In this document: piece after piece, positions 28,281 through 54,813 of the stretch
How the letters are laid out: each line of letters starts with the position of its first letter
Position numbering within the stretch: the first letter of the stretch is position 1
Assembly: GCF_037038585.1 (NCBI RefSeq)
Contig: NC_092525.1
Location: forward strand, 32,266,367 to 32,330,366
Direction: 5' to 3'
Source: Patagioenas fasciata
Lineage: Eukaryota > Chordata > Aves > Columbiformes > Columbidae
DNA: 64,000 bases
Program-made: the position numbers and the translations under genes
The notes under the pieces: model-generated
Told to the model about the DNA's origin: nothing
What the model saw: the letters and a program-made list of their open reading frames with translations, nothing else
The model's database searches: none

Positions 28281-30175
28281 GGAGGAAACTTTTTACTCTA
28301 TACTAGCTGTAAAAGTTTGGGAATGCTTGATTTCTCATGGGTACAGCTGGGACGTTTGTGATCTCCTCTGCTAGAATGGAAAACAAGACAGTTCCTGCCT
28401 ACTTTTTTTTTTCCTCATGAATAATCTAAAAAAAAACAAAGTGTGGCAAGCAAGTGGGACAGCCATGCAGGGTGAGGTCTGTGGTGTGGGTGCTAAGGAC
28501 CCGGCTGTGCTGTACTGAAAACTGGTGTTGTGTGCATGTTCCCTCATTCTGGCTGGCCCTAAATGGCTCTGCCCCCAAAGGCAGAGCCCGCCTGAACCTT
28601 GGTAACGCCCTGCTTACCTGCCAAGGTCCTGCTCACGTCTCATGGACAGGCCAATCCTACCTGAGCCTGCAGCTCCAGCAGCACAGCAATGGCTGGGCTT
28701 CACTTTCCAATGGTTGGAAATGACCAAACACTATCCAAAAGCAAACTTGTGTTTTGAAAGGGTTATATAGTAAAATCTCAGTAAAAATCAGTGAACTCTG
28801 AACTGAGTTGTGAGATTGTCCTTTCTAAAGGTTAACTAGAAGCAGGAGTGGAGAGGGGAGCAGTGTGCCCATCCTGTAGCATTAGAATCAAAACACACAA
28901 AAGATGGAGGGGAATTGGGCCATAATTAATTTACCAGGATGCTATAGCTCTCATTTCACTGTGCTACAGTAATAACTAAATGAAAATCCAGATTGTGCCT
29001 GAGCACATGAAGAAATAAACAGTTCCTGTGCTTTTTGTAGAGAAGAACGAATTTCACGTTGGTGTGACTCCCAATGGTTGCTCAGTTTACTTGGGAATGG
29101 TCGTTATCAGGACAGTGCATTCTTTAAAGATGAACTAAACTTGTTTTTGTTTTGAAATGACATACTTCTATCATCATCAACACCCTAAGCAAGACACTTC
29201 GTAAACTTTTCTTGTATTACAGTTTTGTAATGACGAAAACAGGCTAAAATAATGTATGAAATTTAGAAGGTCATGAGGTACTGCCCCTGACTTTCAGGGC
29301 TAAATTCTCTGGTTCCTCTGAAAGAATTGTTAACTTGATGCCAGAGAATTCTTGTGCCCCAAGCCGTGCCCCATCTGAGACATCACTTAAAAACTATGGC
29401 TCTCTAGGGATGAGAAGAAGTATCCTGCACACTTCTAGCACTGTTTATTATTATGAAAGCTAATGGAAAAATCAGACTGGGAAAAGATATTATGCAGATT
29501 CTGTGCTACTAGGGAATCAAGCAATTTTATAAAGAATTTTAATCCTTTCTGCTACAGATCTCCCATCCCTTTTCTTGTGCTTCACTGTGGCTCTTTCTGT
29601 AGGGGCAGCGGAATTTGTGTGAAAACCCAAGCAGGGCTTTGGTCATTTTTCGTGCTGGCCTGACTGGACAGGTACAGCAAGTGCTTACACAAGGCCGTTG
29701 ATCCTGTAAAATCCTGTGTAGAGTATTTAATAGAAAGAATTTTATAAACAATATAATACAAAATCTACCTTTCTAACTTTTATGACTTTTTTGTTATAGA
29801 GGCCTGGGGTTTTTTTAACTATAAATGAAAACATTTCCTAGTGCACTTAAATGCTCCATCTTGCATTTGTTTCTGTCTGGGGCATATTCCCGTTATTCAG
29901 ATTGCTTGCACTTACATGTGTGCATTCATCCCTATGACAGATGATCTTCCTTTGTGCAGCTGAAGTTTTTGGGGAACCAGACGGTCTCAGCAAACTCAAC
30001 CAGGTAGGAATGGAAGAATTTGCACATTTCACTGCAACTCTCACATGTGAAGGGAGTAAATTCATTTAACCTTTTAAGAGAAAGCCTCAGGCTTTCTTCC
30101 ATATATTCTTCTTAAATGGATCTTTTAACTTGCTGCTTCAGTGTATGCTTCAGAAACTAGGAAGGACTAGAAAAT

Positions 30176-30199
30176 CATTTATTTATTTATTTATTTTTA
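30176..30199. repeat. (ATTT)n microsatellite
   Basis: About five tandem ATTT units. Confidence 0.85.
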
Positions 30200-30447
30200 A
30201 ATTGTGGCAAGACTTTGAGAATCTTGTGACCCTCTTACCTCTTCCTCACAAATGACACATGAATCTGCAGCTTTTTGGAAAAGAAAACTGGCAGAAACAG
30301 GTATTTTCAGTGTAACTTGATTAGCAAGTGAGTTGCTGGATGTCTGGAGCACCAGCAAAGGATCTGTGTGCCAGTTTGTAGTCAATAATGTTTTGCAGGA
30401 ATGTGTTCATGTATTCACAGACTACTTATGTACCTCTGGCATAGACC

Positions 30448-30470
30448 TTTTTTTTTTTTTTTTTTTTTTT
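30448..30470. repeat. 23-T homopolymer
   Basis: Twenty-three consecutive T, the longest mononucleotide run in the window. It could be the poly(A) tail of a reverse-oriented retroposon, but I see no recognisable body on its right. Confidence 0.9.
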
Positions 30471-32849
30471 AAACCAGCATATCTTGCAATCTATTTCATA
30501 ACCACCCTTGTCGCCTATATGTGTTGCTTGCCAGATGTAATTAATGTACAGAGTTTTATAGGCAATGCATGAGCATATTCTCTATATATGTCCCAATTCT
30601 GGCCAAAGTTGCATATTACCCAGGCCTCACTATGAACTATATTTCTGTATGAAATCCTAGCATGCGTGTGTATATTGATGGTTGTTGGAAACTTATCTTT
30701 AAAGCTTTACTGCAAGACAGAATATCTTGAAACTTGGCATACTGTTTTTGGAGTGGGTGCAGTTCATTTAGCTAAATCTGGGTCTGTCTCCTGCTCTCTT
30801 TTTATAGTCCAGGTTCCCTAGGGTAGAGGGAAGTACCTAAATGTTAATCTGCCTGGCAAGTACTTGGCAACTAGAGCTTCCCCCCACAATGCAGTTTGTC
30901 TCTAATGCAGATAACGTCCATTCGGAATAACCTGACACTTTAGGCTAGAAAAGGGCAAAGAGTTTTGAAGTATAGTTTGGAGATTAGACTTGACCATTTG
31001 TAATGCACTTGTTCATTTCTAGACACTGTGAATACAATACTTTTTTAACACATCATGAGTTGAAAAGAGCATCTTATAACAATGTTAACTGTATGTTTTT
31101 CACCTTCTCTTGCATTTTTGTCCTTGCCCACTATTTGTTTAATGTGGCATTTTAGGATATTTGAGTCAATAAACAGGTTATGAAAACATTATGTACCCAT
31201 GTAGCACACAAATATATATACATTTCGTTTTCAAGAAATTTATGTGCCTTATTTGAATCAACTAGATTGCTAGAGTTTGAGAAGTACTTTTATGGCTTTG
31301 TGTACGTTACAGGAATCTGGCATTGGAGCCAGTGTTTGCAATATGTGCATACCAAGGAGCACGTATCAGCAGAGCAGAGGTACCAGCGGTTGCTGCTGGC
31401 CGGTCCTGTAAATCTGCAATACTGCGGAGTCAGCACAGGCCCCACTCCAGCAGAAACCTAAACATCTGTTTAACTTTCGGCATGTGCTTAAGCTGCTTTG
31501 ACATGAGCTGCTAAGTAAAGGGGGTGGGTTTGTTTCTAATCGTTATTCTGAGTGCTTTTCTTCACCAGGTTATGCTTAGGAAGCACTTTTCAAGCAGGAT
31601 GGAGTTTGTCCCCTAGCTACAGCCTGCCTTTGCACAGCAGAGCAAGATGTAGGCATGCAGTCCCAAAATTTCTCCCTTCCTATTCTTTCTCTCCATATGC
31701 TAGCTTTGCACAGACAGGAACCTTGGGTGTCCCAGCCTGAAAGACAGCTGTAGTTTGTTCATCTAAGTCTCCAGTCTGGAGAATCAAGCGCTGGGGACTG
31801 CGGGGCTGCTGGCTGCGCACCTGCCCCAGTGTACAAATAGCCTACAAAATGCTCTGTGTTCTTTCACTTTTGAATGGTGTGGTGTATTCAGTAATACTTC
31901 ATTGCATAGACTGGCCAGTATCCATGCAACTATCTGAGGGACTCTGGCTGTGAAAACTTGCAGTGGGCTTGCTCCTTTTACTCCTCCAAGCTATGAAAAC
32001 AAATTGCTCTTCCTTTTGGATTTAATTCCATTCCCATTCCATTTTGTTGCTGCTCCTCCTGCATGTTTCTTTCTCATCTGTTTTCTTCTGCTTTTCGCCT
32101 GTCCGTACTTTTTCTGTACTCATGCTGATTATTAGCTGGAATAATCTATGTACATATATTCTACGTATTGTTCTATAACAATGTTCTGAATTAAAATCTC
32201 AGTTGTCCTAACTTGTATGATAAAAGGGTCAAACGGAACCTTTCAAGAATTACTGTGGCTGGAAATGCTTGGAGGAAATTACATTTTCCCCCTGACACTG
32301 GTGTGATAGCTGAAAAGCTACTGGCAAAATAGCACTGCTCTCTTGAAGCCTTTCAGTTGAGCTCTCTTGGAAGAGTTTTTAAAGATCCTTCCTGTGCTTA
32401 GGTCTGTTATAAATTTGATAAACTCATTTTGTGAAGGAGGTTGTAGACGTCCAAGGAAGGGGGTGGGAGGGAAATACCTTTTGCTTACTGCTACTAGGAC
32501 AGTTTAATTCTGAACCAAGGGAAATAAGGCTTAACAACAAATGGTATGTTGCTGTCAACTATGTGAAGCAGTTCAAGAAAAAAGGTCACCCCAGTGTAGG
32601 GACACAGACCAACAGGAGGATCTCCCTCCATCTGAATGATGGGATGGTAATGACTCATTAGTTTGTCTGATGGGAGTCTGAATTTGTGTGGTATCTGATA
32701 GCATCCATCTTTCAGTTCTTTGTCTGTTGTGATGAGGAAAAAATCCTGTGCTGCTGTATCCAGCTCTGTTCCTCCTGATAAATAAGCTGCATATCTTTAA
32801 AAGCCATCTATTATCCTCTGTTTGTCAGTTTTATAAACTGGAAAAGATC

Positions 32850-33520
32850 AGTGGGCAGAGGGGGGTGGTTGCTGCTGGCGCTGTGTGCAGGGCTGGGCAG
32901 CCCTGGGGAGGCTTCAGGCTGTCCGGCCGAGTGGGGGGACACCCCACCGGGTACAGTACATCCCTGCTGCTGCCTCACACCTGCAGCTCCTGCCCCGAAC
33001 CCCTGTGTGGCCCCAGGCGTGAGGGGACATCTGCCCAGCGCTGTGATGTTCTCTGGGACTGGACAGCTGCTGGAGCTGACGATTTAGACCAATGTGGACT
33101 GTTGAACAGTGATTTCTTCTGCCGGGCTGTAAGTGGTGCCCTGAAGAGCTGCTCTCCTGGTACCCACCACCTCAAGGGCCAGCACCTTGGCAGAGCTCCT
33201 CCTCTGCACCCGCAGCTCCCTTGTTCCATCATACCGACACTTTTTAAACGTTGACAGCTGCAGTGCTTTTGAGTCCACGAGTTGGCCCTGCTGCAAACAC
33301 CCAAACTAGCAGATGTAGCTTAGCACCAAGTCCCCACTTCCCTCCACCCCTTCCTTAGCAGACTTGCAGAAAGCGCTGGGCATGGGGTGCCCACCATCCA
33401 GGCACATGCAGGCAGGAGAACGAGCACAGCCATCTAGAGCTGACCTCCCTCAGCCTCGGCACCCAGCAGCACTTTCTGAAACACGCATGCACACAGGAAT
33501 GAGGCCGTGAAGCCGTGTTG
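32850..33520. other. GC-rich patch in intergenic DNA
   Basis: About 670 bp clearly richer in G and C than its surroundings, with moderate CpG. Frames of 78-168 codons on both strands result from this. It may be an unrecognised repeat, an exon of a non-coding RNA or a regulatory patch; no motif decides. Confidence 0.35.
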
Positions 33521-36500
33521 GGGCTCTGCTGAGCAGAGTCATCCTGTTCTCTGACATGTGAGCGCTCCTCTCACTTCCACCATCAGTAATACTTGCAGGT
33601 GTGTTTCTTGTTGTGCTACCTGATATTTTCTTTTGCCCTCTTATTTAACGTAGTCCTAGTTCTTGCAGAAGCCTTTCTCATAATTTCCAGCAAAATCATG
33701 AGGAGAAATTATTTTCCAAACTCCAGTTTGTTAACCTGAAAGATAAAAAGTAAACCAGCTGGGATTAACCCAAGCGACATGAATTTGGCTGAATCACAGC
33801 ACTGAATTTCTCTCCTGGATGTTTGGAGAGTTCTTTGAACATTGCAAATTAGCATGTCACTCAGGCTGATACTAGCAATAGGGAATGAGTGACTTTCATA
33901 TTTGAAAGTTGTGTAGTAAATCTAATTTTCATGCCAAAGCTTAGCGTGTACTGAAACACTTCAAGCTGACATATAGATGCTGTAGCTACAATGTAAATGC
34001 GTGGAGAGTCTCAGCATTTCATGGCCCTGATATATAAATATTACAGGGTTAAAACCAGCAAGTTGTAAGCAGGATGGTATGGCTACCTCTTGTGAATAAT
34101 TAGTACAACATAAACCAAAACACTGCCATCTCACAGACCATGATTATGGTCAGTCAGCACCTGACAAATAATTGATTTGGTAATTTTGATTTTTTTCCTC
34201 ATATTTTACTGGGAGGCTGCAGACAGAGTGAAGCACATCCAGATTATACTCTCATCTCCACGGATCAGTGTGCGGCCCTGGGGGCGGTGTGAGAGCAGGA
34301 GCTGTGTGGTTCAGCAGCGATCAGCTCAAGTGGCACAGTGATGTCCTACCAAATTCATGAGGATCCAAAATGGCCAGAAGCAAGGGTTTGTTAATCAGTT
34401 TTGTGTGCTCTATGAAGTGTGTAGGTGGTGAATCTTCATGGGAATGTTTCAAGGAAAAGCCCTAGGCTAAGCCTCATTTTGTAAGCTCTGAAAGAAGGCC
34501 GTGGAATGCGGTTCTGGAGCACTGTTGGTCCAGTATATTTGTGTCCGTGTCCAAAATAATTTAACAGGGATTCTGCAGTCCTCATGTTGCTGGCTGTTCA
34601 GAGATTTACCATATCTAAGTCATATTAATCGAGTCACTGGTGTTTTAGCAAACAAAAAGCATAGCAATCAGGAGGTAACTGGAACCTCTCTCCTCTCCCA
34701 GAATGGGCTGCCTGTGAGTGAGAGTTCCAGAATACTGTGATTTTTACAAAGACAACTGGGGCAAACACCTATAGTTTCAAACTACACGCTGTTTTTCCAT
34801 GAAGCAACTGTAATGACTGTGACTCAGGTTACAGAGCTAGTTGTAAGCAGACCTGCAATGGAAAACACATGGCAGAGGGTTCCTGTGAAGGATCCCAGCA
34901 GGTGATAACAGCTTGGCTGTGAGCTGCGTGCAGGACGATTCTGTGCTGTGGTGAATTGTCCATGGTAAACTACTCTAGTTTGGTCCATAACAACAAAAAG
35001 TACTAAAGGAATAAAAAGATCCCCGGTCTGAGCGTTGCAGCTCCCTGCAGTAAGTCAGCCAGCAGTCCCCTCGCTTCTGGGACGTGGAAGGAGCCCCACG
35101 AGTGGCCGAGGCAGCCCGTGGGAGTGCGATGGCAATCAGAAGGCAGGGTAGCTTTTTTTTGGAGTTTTGAAAGCAACTTTGAAACTAATTTTGTAGATTA
35201 ATATGAATCTGGTTGAAGTAAAACACTGTTGTTTTGTTTGTTCTGTAGGAGCAAGAAAAAGACTCTCTGTACCATTTAATGTCCTCCACGTTCAGTGATA
35301 ATATCTCTATCACTTCCTTCCATTTTAAGACAGACAGGTGTGTAGACACATAGTAGAAGCTTCAGAAGTTAGACTCCCTCTTTCATTTGAAATTGGTATT
35401 TGCAGATCAGGTAAGACAAGACTTTAGACAAGAAAAATGAAACAGTGCTGAGAACTCTACAATTTCTTACCTACACTTCCAAGTCCAAGTGGGGGGTTTT
35501 GATAAAGGAACAGATCTTTGAAACAAGCCAATGGACAGTAGAACAGAGGTGGCACTTGAGAGAGGACTCAGGACACTTGGAGAGGGAAATAATTACCGGT
35601 TTGCCTCTAAAGCACTGTAACATTCAAAGCAGCAAAAGAATCATCAAAGACAAATACCTTATAGAAACAGAGAGTGCAGGAATCAGCTGGTAGGAATTTT
35701 TGGGAGAGGTAGTGAGAAAAAACAGGAATAGAAGGTATGAGAGAGATTTTATCCATGAGCCACCTCCTGCTGGACATGATTTGTGGCATTTGTTAAACCA
35801 AATGATATAACTTTTTATTATGAAAAGTTAGTTTTATTCACATATTCCAATTTTTACGCTACATTCCTACCCCTTCAAATTTAGAAGTAAAACGAATTAT
35901 GCATTATGTGTTACAAGCAGTTTGTTTATGCTGTATAAAAGAAACGGGTCAAATGGATACCTTAGGTAAAATGCTTCTTAGCACTAGTATTTTTGAAACA
36001 AAGGTGTAATTAGGGTTTAGATTAAAGTCTGACTGTTCTGAAAACCATGGAAGAACTTTATGCAAGAAAGCAAATAACACGTAACAAAACCACCCTCTTC
36101 CCTGCCATATCCCCACAGGAGGATTTAAATCTTTCCAGAAATTGAATAAACAATACTCCGGGGATACTCAGGAATGCTTATAGTGGTTAGTTTTTAACAG
36201 GATACAATAAAGCATTGTATAGGGATAGGATTCTTGCAGAGTTAAAGGACATGAAAGTAAAAAGGGCTGAATCAGGGGGAGGCAGAATTAAGTATACAAC
36301 AAGCACATTTAAACCCCTTGGTTATGCTGTACCTTCCCGATGCAAAACACCCAATTTACTGGACCCTCACCCCGGTGGTACCAGAAATTCTTTGTTACCA
36401 GAGCAACAAAACTCTATATGCTAGCTGTGGTAAGCCTATGATCAAAGAGACTATCCAATTTCCACCCCCTGCGTGCAGGCTGCCAATTTCAATATTTACT

Positions 36501-36649
36501 ACCCCTTGAACTGGCCAGCCAGGAACGCAGCAGCAGAAAGAAGCATGCACCACGGACGTACTGCCACTGGCCTGGTACATGCTCTGTTTTCCGGAATAGG
36601 TACAAGTGAATTGAATGTGCCGTGGCTACGTTAGTAGAAAAAAAATCAC

Positions 36650-36755
36650 AATGTGCTTTAAAAAAACAACAATAAACAAACAAAAAACACACTCCCCCAA
36701 AAAAAAAACCCCACACAAACAAACATAAAAACAAAACACCAAACCCCAACATTTA
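36650..36755. repeat. A/C-rich low-complexity tract
   Basis: AAAAAACAACAATAAACAAA and similar runs with CCCC interruptions, of the same type as the tract at 14.1 kb. The reverse-strand frame over it is an artefact. Confidence 0.85.
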
Positions 36756-38044
36756 CAATTATGCTGCAGTCAGCATATTGCTTGAATAATGCCTCAGATT
36801 TGTCCTTGCTATAAGCCTACCAATTGAGATATATTGTTTCATTATAGATTAGAAGTCCATGAAGCCATTAAGTACTAATTTCCTCTAAAATGCTGTTGTT
36901 CTCTTAAGTGCCTCTATCATTAGCCATTTTCTCCCCATAGCCAGACTGTCTTTGAAATGCGGTGACAAATTGAGTTAATGGGAGAAAACTGTTTCTTCTA
37001 TTTTTACTTCTGTTGTCTTTCGTGCTCTTCCTTCAGGAGGTAGGAGAACTTCAGGTGTGCCCTGCTAAATGCAAACACTTTCTTTCACAAGTCAGCTAGT
37101 TCAGAAGAGACACATACCTCTTCATCACCGACAAATATTTGAGACAAGCTTTTTTCTTCGTATTTTGCTGATTAGTAGAATGTAATAGTCAGAAATATGC
37201 TAGAAAAAATCATCATCTTTGTAAAGGGAATATTTTTTTTTCTTGTCAGTCATATCAGAAATAAGATGTTTGGCTGTAGCCAGAACAGATTGCAAAGCCC
37301 ACTGTGAGTTTGATGTGCTTGAACCCTGCAAACCCACTGATTGCTAGAGCACCCATGTCAGAGGTGCCCTGGAGTGAAAATCTTCTTCATATTCTACCTT
37401 AAGGTCCAGCACAGCTCCCAGCCAGAGAAACCTGGCTGGAAATTGGGCGGTTATGGAAACACTTTAAGATCCTATCACAACTGGTGGCCTCAAGAGGCCA
37501 CTCAAGGGCCTGGGGTCCTTTTGCACCTGCACAGAAACTCTTGGCTGCATGTTGGCTCCACATTGCTTTTACTTGCTGGAGAGCAGAGAACATGTAAACT
37601 CTACATACGGCAAATACATAAAATAAGGAGGATACTGCATATTCTTAGACAGAATATTGATGTCCAACTTATTTTTTTAATCCATGTTGTATTTTGCTTT
37701 AAACACACACTTCATGAAGTCCAATCTCAATAGTATCATAATAGGACTACAAACTCAATACAATTTAATTTATCCCTTATTAACAGTATTACCCAGAAAA
37801 ACTTGGTGGTTGTTTTGTAGGTGTTTCTTAAGGCACTCCTAATAAGATGCCCTTCTGTTTCCTAATTATCATTTACAACTAGAAAAAATATCATCAATTT
37901 AATACATGCTACAACTCCCTTACCTAGCCTGGCTTAGCACTGAGAATAAGCTACTCTTCCCCATGCTACATACACAGATGTGTTCAGATTTGCTCCCAGC
38001 TTTCTGCTCTCAGGATTCAAGCTATCAGTTTCTCTTCATCTTTC

Positions 38045-38160
38045 TAAGTCCATGCTGCTTTTTGCTGCCGTTTTAGGTTTCTTTCCAATTTATTAACATC
38101 TTTGTCATAGCACTGTGTCCAGAACCCAACAGTAATCCAGCTGAGGGCCAATGACCACTG
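38045..38160 (-). mobile_element. CR1-type reverse transcriptase remnant
   Basis: The minus-strand translation reads LSWITVGFWTQCYDKDVNKL then ERNLKRQQKAA. This follows the C-terminal CR1 pattern (LEYCVQFWAP, a KKD-x-x-LER stretch, then a basic QRRA stretch). The copy is old and short, with no catalytic domain left. Confidence 0.6.
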
Positions 38161-39092
38161 GACATGTGTTGCAGCAATGTCATTGCTGTGCGGAGTTTCT
38201 TCTAATTGCAGCTCTCGTGGCAGGAGATTCACATTCAGTTTATAAACAGCTCAAATCATGTAATTAAACTTTAAAGGAATCATGGTACTTGGCTCTTACC
38301 TATGGGTTTGAGAGAATCTTAGAACCGCAGGTGAGGGAGGCAGAAAACTCAGTGGGAACCACTGCCCACCTCTAGTGTTTTCTTGCTGTTTTCCTTAATA
38401 TTTCAACACCCCCCTTGAATTTAACATTTTACTTCTGGCTTTCAGTCTTTTTCAGAGTGCTACAAGAAGTACTTCGTAAGCATAGGCTTGTTCAAACACA
38501 TTTTTCTTTTCATTTTATCCTTCCTCTGAACAAAAAAAACCCAACCAAACCTCTCTAGGTTTTAAATAAATAGCTGTTAGAGGAAGAAGTAAAGACGTGT
38601 CCTTCTAGCTTGCTATGGAATATACTGAGCTTAGAATTACTCCTCACAGAATTTTATTGACCCTTAATGTTTTGGTAAAAACACCATTAACAATGACTTT
38701 CCCTTTTTGGCTCTTCAACTTCTGCAGCGGTGAATTGTTGTGGTGCCTGCTGCAAGGAGCTGCTCGGTGCTGTGGTTAGCAGGAAAGCTTGAGAAGCTGA
38801 AGTCTTTTAGAAAGTTCATAATAGATAGTTGACACATTTTTGCTTGTTGTCAGCTAGTGCTCTCGTAAGACCAGAGACAGCAGGAGTGAAGTAGGAGGAA
38901 ACAATACATCTGCAGACACTGGCAGACGGCATTGCTTGCCAAATTTGGCCACAGTTCCTTTAGATAAATAATTTCTCAGTGACGTGCTGTGTTGAAATTA
39001 TATAAACAGCAAAAATTACTAAGACCTGGGCCCCAGGGTCTTGTGGGTTTCAAGACTTTCTGCAATCAATATTCTGACATCTGCAAATATTT

Positions 39093-39385
39093 TTCTCTAA
39101 CAGCTGATGCCAGGAACAGAACAGCATTACCATCACTTTCTATATATTCAAGATTTTGAAGATATTGAAGTAATGTCCCTTCAGCCCCCTCTCTGGTCAG
39201 GACTTTTGCACTATCACAACCGCCGGCTCATACGAGAACACTTACACAAAAGTTACCAAAGCAGCAGTCTGTTCTCAGAAGGGCTTGTAGCCTTCTATAG
39301 CAACAACTCCATCAGCATTTCAAGAAATGTACATGGAAAAAACACTGTATTAAGTTTCAGTCTCCAGAATTACCACAGGGTTTAG
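39093..39385 (+). other. Exon-like open frame facing the CDC7 3' end
   Basis: TTTTTCTCTAACAG at 39089-39102 is a good acceptor. It is followed in frame by LMPGTEQHYHHFLYIQDFED and about 75 more codons to TAG at 39383-39385. If real, it would be a terminal exon of a plus-strand transcript convergent with CDC7. I recognise no family, and no poly(A) signal stands out close by. Low confidence. Confidence 0.2.
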
Positions 39386-39693
39386 AGTAACTTCTGCTGA
39401 ACATAACGTAACTTACTTTGCAAATGGAATGTACAGGGTTAGAGGTTATTAAGGTTGTTTTTCATACTTAGAACCAACTGATTGTCTGATCCTAACTTCC
39501 TTGATAATAAAGATACTTCCACTATGACAGTCAGATACACTAGAGCTACCTGAAAAATGTTTCATATCACTGAGGAATTTATGCAGGAAACAAATGTGCA
39601 TAATTCTTCCTGAACAGTAACATCGCACAGGAAAACCTCACCTGTCTAGAGATGCTTCTATAAAAGTCAGTCAATCTTCTGAAGAATAAATCC

Positions 39694-40481
39694 TTTATTT
39701 AACAGATATTCTTTAAAAAAAATCAATTTCCATAACACATATCAAACCTATGCATGTCACACAAGACATTCTGAAGGCAGTAGTTGTTGAATATTGACAG
39801 TTGCTCAGGGCACTGAGGAAACACAGGCTATGCAAAATGAGTAACTGCATTTATTTATTACTATTGCCTAGTAGGAAAGACCAGACAGGAATAAAAATGT
39901 ACTTTTAAAACATTTATGCTTTTCTTTTGGTGATATCACCTCCAGCAACTGGCCCCTGCTCCAGCAACACTTCCAAAGTAATATTGGTCTCTCAAAATAG
40001 TCTGAACAAAATTAACACACTTTGTTCTGTTTTCAGTCCCTCATGTACTAATAAGGAACTAAGCGGAAAGATGCGAGTACGGAAAAAAGTCTCTCAAGCG
40101 CTTTATTATTTCGGTCATACCTTAAGGTAATTTGTATATTTTAAGGGAGTATCTCAAGAATAAAGCATAGAGCTTGTGAAACTTGTTTCCTTTGTACCTT
40201 TTGATCAGTTAACTTCCTCAGAGAACAGGTATGCACAGCAATAACCTCTCCGAACTGTCTTAGGATAAGACCACGTTAGTGATGTTTACATAACTTTTAC
40301 ATCTACAAGTATTTCTTAAAGTAAACTTACATATGCAGTCCAACTGTACAGACAAAATTTCAGTAGTTCAGTGTGATGGTATTTCAATGAGTGTAAATGT
40401 TGAGGGCAACCAGGTAAAACTACCTCAGTATCTCATTTCCACATAAAATATATAAAAGCAATCACAGAATATGGTATCTTC
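39694..40481 (-). other. CDC7: CDC7 3'UTR with candidate poly(A) signals
   Basis: On the minus strand AATAAA occurs at 40107-40102 (375 nt after the stop), as an overlapping pair near 39859-39850, and at 39699-39694. Any of these could end the transcript. The sequence alone does not show which is used, so this span is an outer estimate. Confidence 0.45.
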
Positions 40482-54758
<14,277 letters not shown>

Positions 54759-54813
54759 CACAAAACAAACCCAAAGTACAAAATCCAAGACTTTGAGGAC
54801 CACTCCTGGGCAC

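Larger units (their letters stand above)
28281..32849. other. Intergenic, no gene recognised
   Basis: AT-rich sequence with the (ATTT)n and T23 repeats. Frames are under 100 codons and none resembles a known protein. Confidence 0.5.
33521..39092. other. Intergenic, no gene recognised
   Basis: AT-rich DNA with an A/C-rich tract at 36.65 kb and a CR1 remnant at 38.05 kb. The frames at 36215-36509 and 37341-37733 (130 codons) match nothing I recognise. Confidence 0.5.

Noticed and set aside
32748-33254. 168-codon plus-strand frame
   Set aside because: Explained by the GC-rich patch; opposing frames overlap and the peptide is low-complexity.
37341-37733. 130-codon plus-strand frame
   Set aside because: No recognised family, no splice signals in frame and no poly(A) signal that fits.
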